Assembly (NCBI GenBank): GCA_958415625.1 | Contig: CATYZI010000010.1 | Span: 8,508-72,507 of the forward strand | Origin: an uncultured Collinsella sp. | GTDB taxonomy: Bacteria; Actinomycetota; Coriobacteriia; Coriobacteriales; Coriobacteriaceae | Direction of reading: 5' to 3' | DNA: 64,000 nt | Shown: positions 19,810 through 27,014 of the stretch, piece by piece | How positions within the stretch are numbered: the stretch's first letter is position 1 | How the letters are laid out: every line of letters begins with the position of its first letter | Program-made: the position numbers and the translations under genes | The notes under the pieces: generated by a model | What the model saw: the letters and a program-made list of their open reading frames with translations, nothing else | Told to the model about the DNA's origin: nothing | The model's database searches: none

Positions 19810-20308
19810 AGGGAACGAATCTTGCGGATGTACTCCTCGACGTCAGGCAGGTAAGCCCCACGAAGTCACCGGGGAGGCCCAAGCGGCCCGGCACCACTTC
19901 CAGATTCTGACCAGGGCGAGTCGTTCGCCGGTGGCTGAAGGCTCGCTCCCACCCAAAAGGGGAGATTCGCGTTGTTCCCCAATCGCTCTCGCATCTTTCA
20001 TTTTGCTCGAGGTGGGCTATAAAAACTTTCCTGGTGAAAGGCGGCGATTGGTTTCCTTTCTTTCTAGAGGAGCGCGCCTGTAATCTGTTTTCATCCTAAA
20101 TCAAGTTAAGATCGGACCTTCCAGAGGCAAGTCGACTCAAACTGCGAGGCTCCATGTTGGAATAAAGAGCGCTGTCGAAGTGCCAACAACACAAAGCTTG
20201 CCAGTCTCAAATAGAACCTTTTGGGAGTCCGATTGGGCCGCACACCGAATCCCCGCTGGTGGTTTTTTATAGCTGCGCAACAATAAACAAGGTTAGTGCC
20301 AGTCCAGC
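19810..20308. other. Junction region left of the radical SAM gene
   Basis: About 500 bases in which base composition falls from GC-rich to mixed or AT-rich. I find no supported gene. It must contain the promoter for the radical SAM gene, but no clear -35/-10 pair stands out. The left boundary of the foreign segment probably lies here. Confidence 0.4.
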
Positions 20309-21685
20309 ATGAAATTGAGGAACGTATGCATTTTTTTCTCAGTAAGTGATCGTCGTTACTGCTTCGATGAGGTCACTCGCAATTGCTTTCAGGTTGACCA
20401 AGCATCAGAAGATGCGCTTCGCATATTTGAAGCATCGGGAAGAACGGTCAACTCGAAGTTGCTAACAAAGTCACTTGCTGCGAAAGGCTACGACCAAACG
20501 ACCATAGCAGAACTTGAAGACGACATTGATGAGTATCAACGATTGTCTGAGCGGACTTTCTTAACAAAAGACACGCCTCGAAAACTTAGATCCATCGAAC
20601 TCCACGTTTCACATGCATGCAACCTTGGTTGTAGTTACTGTTTTGCCGGTAAAGGAGATTATGGAACGTCTCCTCTGCTGATGACAGACGAGATAGCCTT
20701 CAAGGCGGTCGACTACCTCGTCGCAAGTTCATCGGAAAACGAAACGCTTGCGATCGTCTTTTTTGGTGGGGAACCCATGATTAACGAGCCGCTGATATGG
20801 AAAACGGTCGACTATTCAAAAAGAATATACCCCAATAGAAACTTTACCTATTCTATTACGACCAACGGAACGCTTTTGAATGACACTGCTGTGAATTCTT
20901 TCAAGGAGCACGGGTTTTCTGTTCTGATTAGTCTCGATGGTACAGGATGCAAGCACGATGCATCGCGCCCGTACAAGACGGGAGGCGGCTCTTTCTCCGA
21001 TATCGACAAAAACGTTCGTCGTTTTTCCGAGTCGTTCCCCTTCGGCGCAAGAGCGACCTTAACAAATAATAACTGTAACCTTGTTGAAGACTATCTTCAG
21101 TTTAAAGAGATGGGCTTCAGAAGGATTTACTTCTCGCCCGTGAGCTCATTCGATGAGAATATCAAACTCGACGAACACTCATTAAACAAAATCAGGGCGG
21201 GCCTAATAGATTTGGCGGATCAATATCTCAAACAGATTGATCAAGGGGAAAAGCCCTTGTTTAGAACATTGAAAACTGCAGTTGATTTGATTATGAGCAA
21301 CAGGATCGCCTTTGTCGGATGCGGGGCTGGCAGGCGTTTTATTTCCGTGACTCCCGAAGGGGACGTATACCCCTGTCACAGGTTTGTCGGGATGATGCGA
21401 TTCAAAATGGGCAACATCGTCACCGGAATTGACGAAACTAGGTATATTGAAAACTGGAGTCAGGGTGTCGAAAAAAGAATTGACTGTACGGACTGTTGGG
21501 CTCGGTCTTTCTGTGGTGGGGGCTGTAGCTGGGAGGCTGCAGACGAGCACGGCTACTTGCTCAAGAGTCTACACCCTGCATCATGTGAATATAGAAAAAT
21601 GTGCTACGAGATGGCTTTTGACCTTATTTCCCGCCACTCATCTTCGCAGGAGAAAAATCAACGAGAAGCTACTGTATCGGAATAA
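20309..21685 (+). CDS. Radical SAM/SPASM peptide maturase, SCIFF/ranthipeptide-maturase-like
   Basis: 458 residues. An N-terminal segment (about 1-85) reads like the peptide-recognition region of thioether-forming maturases (RRYCFDEVTRNCFQVDQASE). The radical SAM core has Cys104, Cys108 and Cys111 in CNLGCSYCFAGKGDYG. FFGGEP follows, then TTNGTLL and ISLDGT. A SPASM-type C-terminus has Cys338 (CGAGRRFISVTPEGDVYPC) and Cys356. It continues with Cys393, 396, 402, 406, 426 and 432, enough to bind two auxiliary Fe-S clusters. This layout is that of enzymes installing Cys thioether links in ribosomal peptides. Two Cys-rich small genes follow directly. The start ATG has a weak ribosome-binding site. 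Codon and base use are AT-richer than the surrounding chromosome, suggesting transfer. Confidence 0.88.
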   Translation: MKLRNVCIFFSVSDRRYCFDEVTRNCFQVDQASEDALRIFEASGRTVNSKLLTKSLAAKGYDQTTIAELEDDIDEYQRLSERTFLTKDTPRKLRSIELHVSHACNLGCSYCFAGKGDYGTSPLLMTDEIAFKAVDYLVASSSENETLAIVFFGGEPMINEPLIWKTVDYSKRIYPNRNFTYSITTNGTLLNDTAVNSFKEHGFSVLISLDGTGCKHDASRPYKTGGGSFSDIDKNVRRFSESFPFGARATLTNNNCNLVEDYLQFKEMGFRRIYFSPVSSFDENIKLDEHSLNKIRAGLIDLADQYLKQIDQGEKPLFRTLKTAVDLIMSNRIAFVGCGAGRRFISVTPEGDVYPCHRFVGMMRFKMGNIVTGIDETRYIENWSQGVEKRIDCTDCWARSFCGGGCSWEAADEHGYLLKSLHPASCEYRKMCYEMAFDLISRHSSSQEKNQREATVSE

Positions 21686-21854
21686 GCGGTTCAGCGCATT
21701 GCTGTCACCATTGTGGAGGTGTTCGTTCTTCTGATTACCGTCTGCGAAGCTTATTGCTACGTTCGCCGAAACCATTCTAGAAATATGGTGAACTAGACAT
21801 CTTGGTTTGTTATACACAATATTGAGGTTTTTCTGCACTCAAAGGGAGGTAGTC

Positions 21855-22058
21855 GTGAAGCATATTCGTCCGAATAATCCAGGAAGTGGCGACGAGGCAG
21901 GCGTGAAGCCGATGTCTTTTGACTGCCTCTTGGGCATTACTGACATCTGTACTGTTTATGATAAAGCAGATGGCTGTGGTGCATACGATTACTGCGACTA
22001 TGACATGGATGGCGGCAGCATCTGCGTTGTAGATCACTGTGGCATTGATCAAACGTAG
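21855..22058 (+). CDS. Cys-rich precursor peptide 1 (putative ranthipeptide)
   Basis: 67 residues from GTG 21855, six bases after a GGGAGG ribosome-binding site; a longer in-frame ATG at 21807 lacks one. The peptide starts MKHIRPNN and continues with a Gly/Asp/Glu-containing leader. The core from residue 24 has six Cys (24, 32, 41, 47, 57, 62) within 39 residues and many Asp. C32-TVY-D36 and C41-GAY-D45 are Cys-X3-Asp units; C57-VV-D60 and C62-GI-D65 are Cys-X2-Asp. It is a paralogue of the next gene (same MKHI start, same Cys/Asp rhythm) and lies 169 bases after the maturase gene. It is the likely substrate of that enzyme; the modification is inferred. Confidence 0.82.
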   Translation: MKHIRPNNPGSGDEAGVKPMSFDCLLGITDICTVYDKADGCGAYDYCDYDMDGGSICVVDHCGIDQT

Positions 22059-22088
22059 TCTCTAATTGGATTAAGGTGAGGAGCTGTT

Positions 22089-22268
22089 ATGAAGCATATC
22101 CATCCTGTTGGTTCAAATGAACATCCTCCCGTTGAGCCTTGTTGTCTTGGAGTTGATATATGCAATTTTTACGACATCGCCGAGTGCCCTGTTGCGGATT
22201 GGTGCTATGTCGATAAAGAATCAAGCTGTGTTTTGCCAGCAGATTGGTGCGATCCAGTTGACGAGTAG
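22089..22268 (+). CDS. Cys-rich precursor peptide 2 (putative ranthipeptide)
   Basis: 59 residues, found by reading the sequence between larger frames. Start ATG 22089 follows GGTGAGGAG with ideal spacing, 30 bases after the stop of peptide 1. It begins MKHIHPVGSNEH and has seven Cys (18, 19, 25, 33, 39, 47, 54). Four are in Cys-X3-Asp units: C19-LGV-D23, C25-NFY-D29, C33-PVA-D37 and C54-DPV-D58; C39-YV-D42 is Cys-X2-Asp. The shared LG-x-DIC--YD-A-C motif aligns it with peptide 1. Conservation of start, spacing and Cys/Asp pattern with strong divergence elsewhere supports a true coding paralogue. Cys-X3-Asp is the cross-link spacing known from the ranthipeptide freyrasin. Confidence 0.8.
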   Translation: MKHIHPVGSNEHPPVEPCCLGVDICNFYDIAECPVADWCYVDKESSCVLPADWCDPVDE

Positions 22269-22346
22269 TTTTGTGGCTAGGAACTATTTGGTCCAATTCA
22301 GAATAAGATGGGAACAAATACCAAAATCTCGTGTCTGGGAGGAGTT

Positions 22347-22454
22347 ATGCCATTATTGCAAGGTCTCGTTGGATTAGCCTTTATACTTGCGTTATATCTG
22401 GCACCTTTTTTAATTCTATTCTTCATTATCCGACTCTTTCTTCGGAGAAAATAG
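22347..22454 (+). CDS. 35-residue membrane peptide in the peptide locus
   Basis: ATG 22347 follows GGGAGGAG at ideal spacing. The product starts MPLLQGLVGLAFILALYL, has one long hydrophobic helix and ends RLFLRRK, giving a typical inside-positive single-span topology. It is 78 bases after peptide 2 and ahead of the terminator, so it is in the same transcript. Small one-helix proteins in such loci may confer self-immunity or assist export; that role is a guess. Confidence 0.65.
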   Translation: MPLLQGLVGLAFILALYLAPFLILFFIIRLFLRRK

Positions 22455-22518
22455 GAGTGTCACGCAAACATTAGCGTAGCTTTCTTCCAATATGAGCCGA
22501 GCATTGGCAAGTGGAATA

Positions 22519-22566
22519 AGAAGCCCGACCGTTCGCCACATGAAAGTGATCGGACGGGCTTCTCTA
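22519..22566 (+). terminator. Terminator of the radical SAM/peptide operon
   Basis: Stem AGAAGCCCGACCG paired with CGGACGGGCTTCT (one mismatch), loop of about 19 bases, then TCTATTT. It ends the rightward unit made of the maturase, two peptides and the membrane peptide. Confidence 0.7.
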
Positions 22567-22657
22567 TTTAACCCGGGCCGCCACCCATAGCGGCTTTCCA
22601 AGCGTATTCTCAGTGCAAAGCAATCGTCAGTTTAATCCTATGCGCTGATACCGCATT

Positions 22658-22783
22658 TCATTTGTTCGGCTCGAATTCTACGGCCTGGCAACCCTCGCAC
22701 TCTCCGGCAAATGGATTGAACGCGAAGGCAGAGATGATGTGTGCGTGGACATCGAGGCTGCTGTAGGCAACATACTGGGACAT
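22658..22783 (-). pseudogene. Fragment of an IS110-family transposase (N-terminus only)
   Basis: A 41-residue frame begins MSQYVAYSSLDVHAHIISAF and continues AFNPFAGECEGCQAVEF before stopping. The LDVHAHxISA pattern followed by a FNPxTGE-like turn resembles the start of IS110-type transposases, whose first catalytic Asp lies in the LDVH motif. The rest of the gene and any ends are missing. It is probably a relic of a mobile element that entered the island. Confidence 0.5.
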
Positions 22784-23154
22784 GGACCCCCGCTGCGCGT
22801 GGTATGCGGCCCGGCATATTCATTGCCGTCCAACCCCGTGTAGTTGCAGCAAAGGGTGGAACCTCAATGCTCAGCTCATGTTGTCCGTGGGACACGAGAA
22901 TCGTAAGTACACTTTGGTGCGATTCTCACGCTGATACTGAGCCACCTGGAATAAGATACGTCGCGACAACACTTCGCTTCACCTCTGTCTCGACAAGATG
23001 ACGTAGACTAAAGTTTCCTTTAGTAAGAGAACGAGAACTATATCTGAAAGCGTTGCGATGGCGTGAAGGCACCGAGTCCGAACCGCCTGAATGCTACGTG
23101 CATCTGCATCGCCTTTTTGTTATCTCTGCCAGTTGGGTAGCACTACACTTGTCA
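22784..23154. other. Spacer between IS remnant and ABC transporter gene
   Basis: About 370 bases with no supported gene on either strand. It lies downstream of both the rightward peptide operon and the leftward ABC gene. Confidence 0.4.
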
Positions 23155-24807
23155 TCATTTACCCTGGTACATGCTGCCTAAATCCACTACCCCTTCTACC
23201 GCGCCGACCATCTCGTCATCGTGAGAGACAACGATGATCAGCTGGCTTTGCTTGTTGCGCTTAACATAGGCCGCAAGCTCGGCGCGGCTTACAGCGTCTA
23301 ACCCAGTCGTGGGCTCGTCGAGTACCAAAACTGACGACTTGCGTGAAATCGCCGACCATAAGTACACTCGGCGCAGCTCACCGCCCGAAAGCGCGGAGCA
23401 ACGTTTCCCGAGCAACTCCTTCACGCTGTTTTCCAGCGAAAGTAGGCCATCTACACCCCGGTGATAGGAAGAAAAGGGCGTGTCGAAATACTCTAACAGC
23501 TCTTTCACCGTTTCGTCCGGCGCGAAGCACGACTGTGGGCAGCACGATATCTCTCTCGCACGTATGTAATCCAAGTCGCATTCTTCGATTGGCACGCCGT
23601 TGTATTTTACTTTGCCTTTCGATGAGTATAGCCCGAGCATCAAGTAAAGAAGTGACGTCTTGCCTCTTCCGTTTTCCCCAACTATGCAATATGTACCATG
23701 ACCGGAAAACTTGAAAGAAAACCCGCCGAGGACCTCTCGGACAGATCCGTCTGGAAGGGCAACCGAGAATTCCAAATCAGATACCGAAATGTCATTTATT
23801 TCATCGAGTTTAGCTAAATCGGTCCGATTCCACCCCGATCTCTCCTTTTCTCTCGTCGCGATAGCCGTCCTATCCCATGATGCTTTGGCATCTTGATAGG
23901 ATTTGAACAATGACATCATACTTTTCAAAGTCTTAAAGAGAACCGCGAAGTATGTACCGATGATAGTGTACTCGCCTATTGACATAGTTCCGTTAATGAT
24001 TCGTACTCCGGAAACAACAAGTATCACCGCTTGAAACAACGCTGCGAAAAGACCATCGAGCGATGTCAGAGAATATGATAGCTTTCCGGAGCGCAAAACT
24101 TTGGGAAAATAGCTCTTAAACCCAGCGTCGAGCGCTTGTTCGCTCTTGCCGTACGAAGATGTCAGTTGAATGTTGAGAATCTGATTAAGCTGCGATGCAA
24201 TTGCGGCGTAAAAGGCGCTGTCCGCCTCTTTCTTCTCATACGTGACCCTATACAAAAGTTTCCTCAACCCAGTAATTACACAGAAATACACGATGAGGAG
24301 AATGATGGAAAACACCGCGAGAGTTGAATCAATTGACCATATGATAAGCAATACGATGGGAATGGCTACAATGGACAGCGGCGCACTGATAAAATTCGCC
24401 AAAACGAAGGATGAGACCACGCTGGAGTCGGAAATAATCCGTTGCGTTGTATAGGCTGGATCGATGGTCCGACTCACCAAGTAATCGTCTCTTTCAAAAC
24501 GCAAGACGGCCTCCCTGAGAAGATCAAAGGAAAGTCTCGTGGTTATGCGAATGGAAAGTGTTCCTGCAAAATAAGTAAAGAGGGTGGAGAAAACTCCTAT
24601 TGACGCAACCAGGAGCGCGAAGAGTACGGCGTCTCTTTCGCTGCGGTTACCGAGAAGAAAATCTAAGAATTTCCCGTTCACGTATGGCATGGCATAGGAG
24701 AGAGCGGTTCCAATCACCGTGATAGCAATGAAGACGAAAGCCCCTTTTGCTCTGATGAACCTCGAGAGAACGCATCGAATCAAGGAAGGCCCCAATCTAC
24801 CCGCCAC
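23155..24807 (-). CDS. ABC exporter, fused membrane and ATPase domains
   Basis: 550 residues. The first ~310 form an ABC exporter membrane domain with about six helices. The ATPase half has Walker A GENGRGKTS, signature LSGGELRR, Walker B SVLVLDEPTTGLD and switch His in VVSHDDE. There is no N-terminal C39 peptidase, so leader removal would need another enzyme. It faces the maturase/peptide operon tail to tail, with AT-rich composition like the maturase, and is the likely exporter of the modified peptides. The annotated start is GTG at 24807; no good ribosome-binding site is visible, so the exact start is uncertain. A homodimer is expected. Confidence 0.85.
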   Translation of the reverse strand: MAGRLGPSLIRCVLSRFIRAKGAFVFIAITVIGTALSYAMPYVNGKFLDFLLGNRSERDAVLFALLVASIGVFSTLFTYFAGTLSIRITTRLSFDLLREAVLRFERDDYLVSRTIDPAYTTQRIISDSSVVSSFVLANFISAPLSIVAIPIVLLIIWSIDSTLAVFSIILLIVYFCVITGLRKLLYRVTYEKKEADSAFYAAIASQLNQILNIQLTSSYGKSEQALDAGFKSYFPKVLRSGKLSYSLTSLDGLFAALFQAVILVVSGVRIINGTMSIGEYTIIGTYFAVLFKTLKSMMSLFKSYQDAKASWDRTAIATREKERSGWNRTDLAKLDEINDISVSDLEFSVALPDGSVREVLGGFSFKFSGHGTYCIVGENGRGKTSLLYLMLGLYSSKGKVKYNGVPIEECDLDYIRAREISCCPQSCFAPDETVKELLEYFDTPFSSYHRGVDGLLSLENSVKELLGKRCSALSGGELRRVYLWSAISRKSSVLVLDEPTTGLDAVSRAELAAYVKRNKQSQLIIVVSHDDEMVGAVEGVVDLGSMYQGK

Positions 24808-25122
24808 AAAACATCAATCACTGATACCTTACACCTCAACACAACAGGAGCGAAGATTTGCCAATGAGACTGCTTTAAGATTGCCTTGGGCCAATACGAT
24901 CTCAAGCTCTTCCTACAAGAGAGTCGGAATCGGACATCTCCTCCGACGAACCTGGCAATCGGGCGGTTGAAATATCTTTTTCAACCGCCCGATTGCCACA
25001 ATAGATTTGAGCATCCGCCCACAAACGTCCGCGTTTTATACCCATCAAATCCTTTGCCTTTTGTCGTCTAGACTAGAAAAATCGCTCGAAATAACGCAAC
25101 CGGCCTGCTCGCTTGAAGAAAC
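24808..25122. other. Region upstream of the ABC gene
   Basis: No supported gene. It contains the strong hairpin at 24955-24996 and presumably the leftward ABC promoter between the hairpin and 24807. Confidence 0.4.
24955..24996 (-). terminator. Strong 18-bp hairpin upstream of the ABC gene
   Basis: Perfect inverted repeat, left arm GCAATCGGGCGGTTGAAA, six-base loop, then its exact complement. Its arms end in A and T runs, so it could terminate in either direction. It insulates the ABC gene from the decayed methyltransferase gene upstream. Confidence 0.7.
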
Positions 25123-25800
25123 CTAAGCCCGTAACGTAGATGTGCAAACTTCCGAAACGCCTTGCGCGGCATAGTGCGTATAAACTTCGTCAACCGCCTC
25201 AGAAATATCTGAGTATCGCGCCGGGTCAAAAGCATACGATGTCGCAGCTATACCCTGCACCCATTCGGAACGCGGATTAATTGAATAGCCACACAGCATC
25301 ATCATACATGCATCTAGACCTGATTTCCCAAGTATCCGACGTATTGATGAGAGCATCGCGGGTCGCCCCTGCACCATCGTCGTCACCCCTATTAGCAGTA
25401 TTTACCGTTTTTCTCTAAATGCGTATCGCCACCCTTAAGAATACGAAGTGTTTTATCCAGACCCGATTGTCCTCCATCTCAAACGAAGGGATAAGGAATC
25501 TCATCCGGAATCGGCAGTAACGGAGGATTCACAACGACAAGCGAAAAACATGAGTCATCTCTCAGAGGGGAGTAAAGGCTCCCCTCAAGCACCCTAGTTT
25601 CGTCATCCAAAGAGTTGATGGCAGTGTTTTTCTTACAAAGGTCGACAACAAAAGGGTTGATTTCTACAGATGTTACATCCATGCCACAGTTGGTAAGTAT
25701 CAGGCCCTGTATTCTGGGGCCAGAACACAAATCGAGAGCCTTCCGTGCGCTCTGCGGTGTAAGGCGCCAATCTCAGCAAATCTGTCCCACAATACTGCGC
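25123..25800 (-). pseudogene. Broken SAM-dependent methyltransferase gene
   Basis: Pieces of one methyltransferase are spread over different frames. A motif I region reads TPQSARKALDLCSGPRIQG and continues VTSVEINPFVV. A motif IV region reads VVVNPPLLPIP and then PYPFV, stop, DGGQSGLDKTLRILK, where a Gly codon appears to have become TGA. The C-terminal piece reads LCGYSINPRSEWVQGIAATS and ends QGVSEVCTSTLRA. The part before motif I is out of frame with a stop (a frameshift near 25760). Residual homology is clear only as a mosaic, so the gene is dead. It may once have modified the island peptides or may be unrelated debris. Confidence 0.65.
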
Positions 25801-25966
25801 TGAAGAACAAGACGGAACCCCTGAGCCAAACTCCCCTATACCTTATTAAGGCTAAGACAGGCAAGTTCACGCACCCGGCATATTCCAGAATAACATCCTA
25901 TTGTTTTAGATGCTCTACAAGCATGAACAGCCGCGAATCGGAAAGATCTTCTAGTTTCGCCCCGAC

Positions 25967-26510
25967 TGACCGCCAAGGGCCAAAATGGCCCCTCCATCCC
26001 CGGGCGACTGGCTCTGGCGCGCCGAGGAGTGTCCCCAAGTGCCGGCAGAAAAGGAACGTCCCTAACTGCCGGCTAGAGGGCACCAAAGAGGATGGCGTAG
26101 GTAGTGGATTCGCCGAGCTTGAGCTCGTCGCCGGGATTGAGTTGGGCGGAACGGCCGGGCTCGACCTGAATGCAGACGCGCGTGGCCCCGTTTACCACCA
26201 CGGTTCCGTTGGTAGACGACAAGTCCTCGACGTGCCAGATATTTTGAGCATCGCACCAGATATGGGCATGGCGGGCCGAGACATCGTCGCCGACGTCGGT
26301 AATATCGCCCTCACCAGTGGCCAGCGCGCCAATCTCAACACCCTGCTCACTCGGCTGAATCCAGCGCGGGGCGCTCACGACAAAACTGTTTTGCACGCGC
26401 AGCAAGCCCAAGGGGTGCGCCGGGGCGGGTTCGCGCTCGCCTGCGGTCATCGACATGCCAAGCGAACGCGGCGTGGAGGTGCCTCCGCCACAGGTCGCGT
26501 GCGCGTAGTC
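25967..26510. repeat. Right copy of the ~0.53-kb direct repeat (within the intact FHA gene)
   Basis: Partner of 19229-19760. It includes the downstream palindrome and the 3' ~145 codons of the intact FHA gene. Together the two copies bracket the radical SAM, peptide and ABC genes. Confidence 0.85.
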
Positions 26511-27011
26511 GATGGCATAGTTCACCGAGGACCGCACATCCGCCGAACAACCGACGGCGACAAACAGCACCAGCACGGCCTCGGCGCGCTCGGCGGGCAT
26601 GAGTTCCGCCGCCTGGGACAGGCGATCGAGCGCGTTGCGATAGAGATTCGTGTCCTGGTGGCACTCTTCGAGCGCGCGTACCATCAGTTCACCTGCAGGA
26701 CCGCACACCATATTGATCACAGCCGTGGAGTCCATGGGATTTCGCTGGCGCAGGGCCAGTTGCGACATAATACGCGCAGCCGAGGTACCGTATTCGGCAA
26801 AGTAGCGCTGCTGAAGCGTGCCGACCGGCGCGCGAACGATAAAGCGGGAAACCCAAGAGCGATCGGCGGCCCGGCTCTGCGGGCTGCGGCCGTCGGCGAG
26901 CGGACGGGACGAAAGCACCAAGCCGCACAGCTCGATATGGCTCAGATGCGCCGCGCGCTTAAAGATGTCAAACATGGCCCCACATGGGGTGAGCTCAACT
27001 TGAGATGCCAT
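26073..27011 (-). CDS. FHA-domain protein with an uncharacterised N-terminal domain
   Basis: 312 residues. The N-terminal ~165 residues are helical-looking and unrecognised (from MASQVELTPCGAMFDIFK). The C-terminal ~100 residues form a forkhead-associated domain with conserved SARHAHIW and DLSSTNGTVVVNG, which binds phosphothreonine peptides. The gene begins three bases after the stop of the kinase-like gene at 27015, so both are in one operon with a secreted protein. This suggests a kinase with a phospho-reader partner. Its 3' end is duplicated at 19336-19760. Confidence 0.82.
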   Translation of the reverse strand: MASQVELTPCGAMFDIFKRAAHLSHIELCGLVLSSRPLADGRSPQSRAADRSWVSRFIVRAPVGTLQQRYFAEYGTSAARIMSQLALRQRNPMDSTAVINMVCGPAGELMVRALEECHQDTNLYRNALDRLSQAAELMPAERAEAVLVLFVAVGCSADVRSSVNYAIDYAHATCGGGTSTPRSLGMSMTAGEREPAPAHPLGLLRVQNSFVVSAPRWIQPSEQGVEIGALATGEGDITDVGDDVSARHAHIWCDAQNIWHVEDLSSTNGTVVVNGATRVCIQVEPGRSAQLNPGDELKLGESTTYAILFGAL

Positions 27012-27014
27012 GAC

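Noticed and set aside
22741..23001. 86-residue frame next to the peptide operon
   Set aside because: It overlaps the IS110-like remnant in antisense, has no ribosome-binding site, and its Cys/Arg-rich sequence looks random.
23155..24807. ABC exporter as a peptidase-containing bacteriocin transporter
   Set aside because: No N-terminal C39 domain: the protein begins directly with the first membrane helix.
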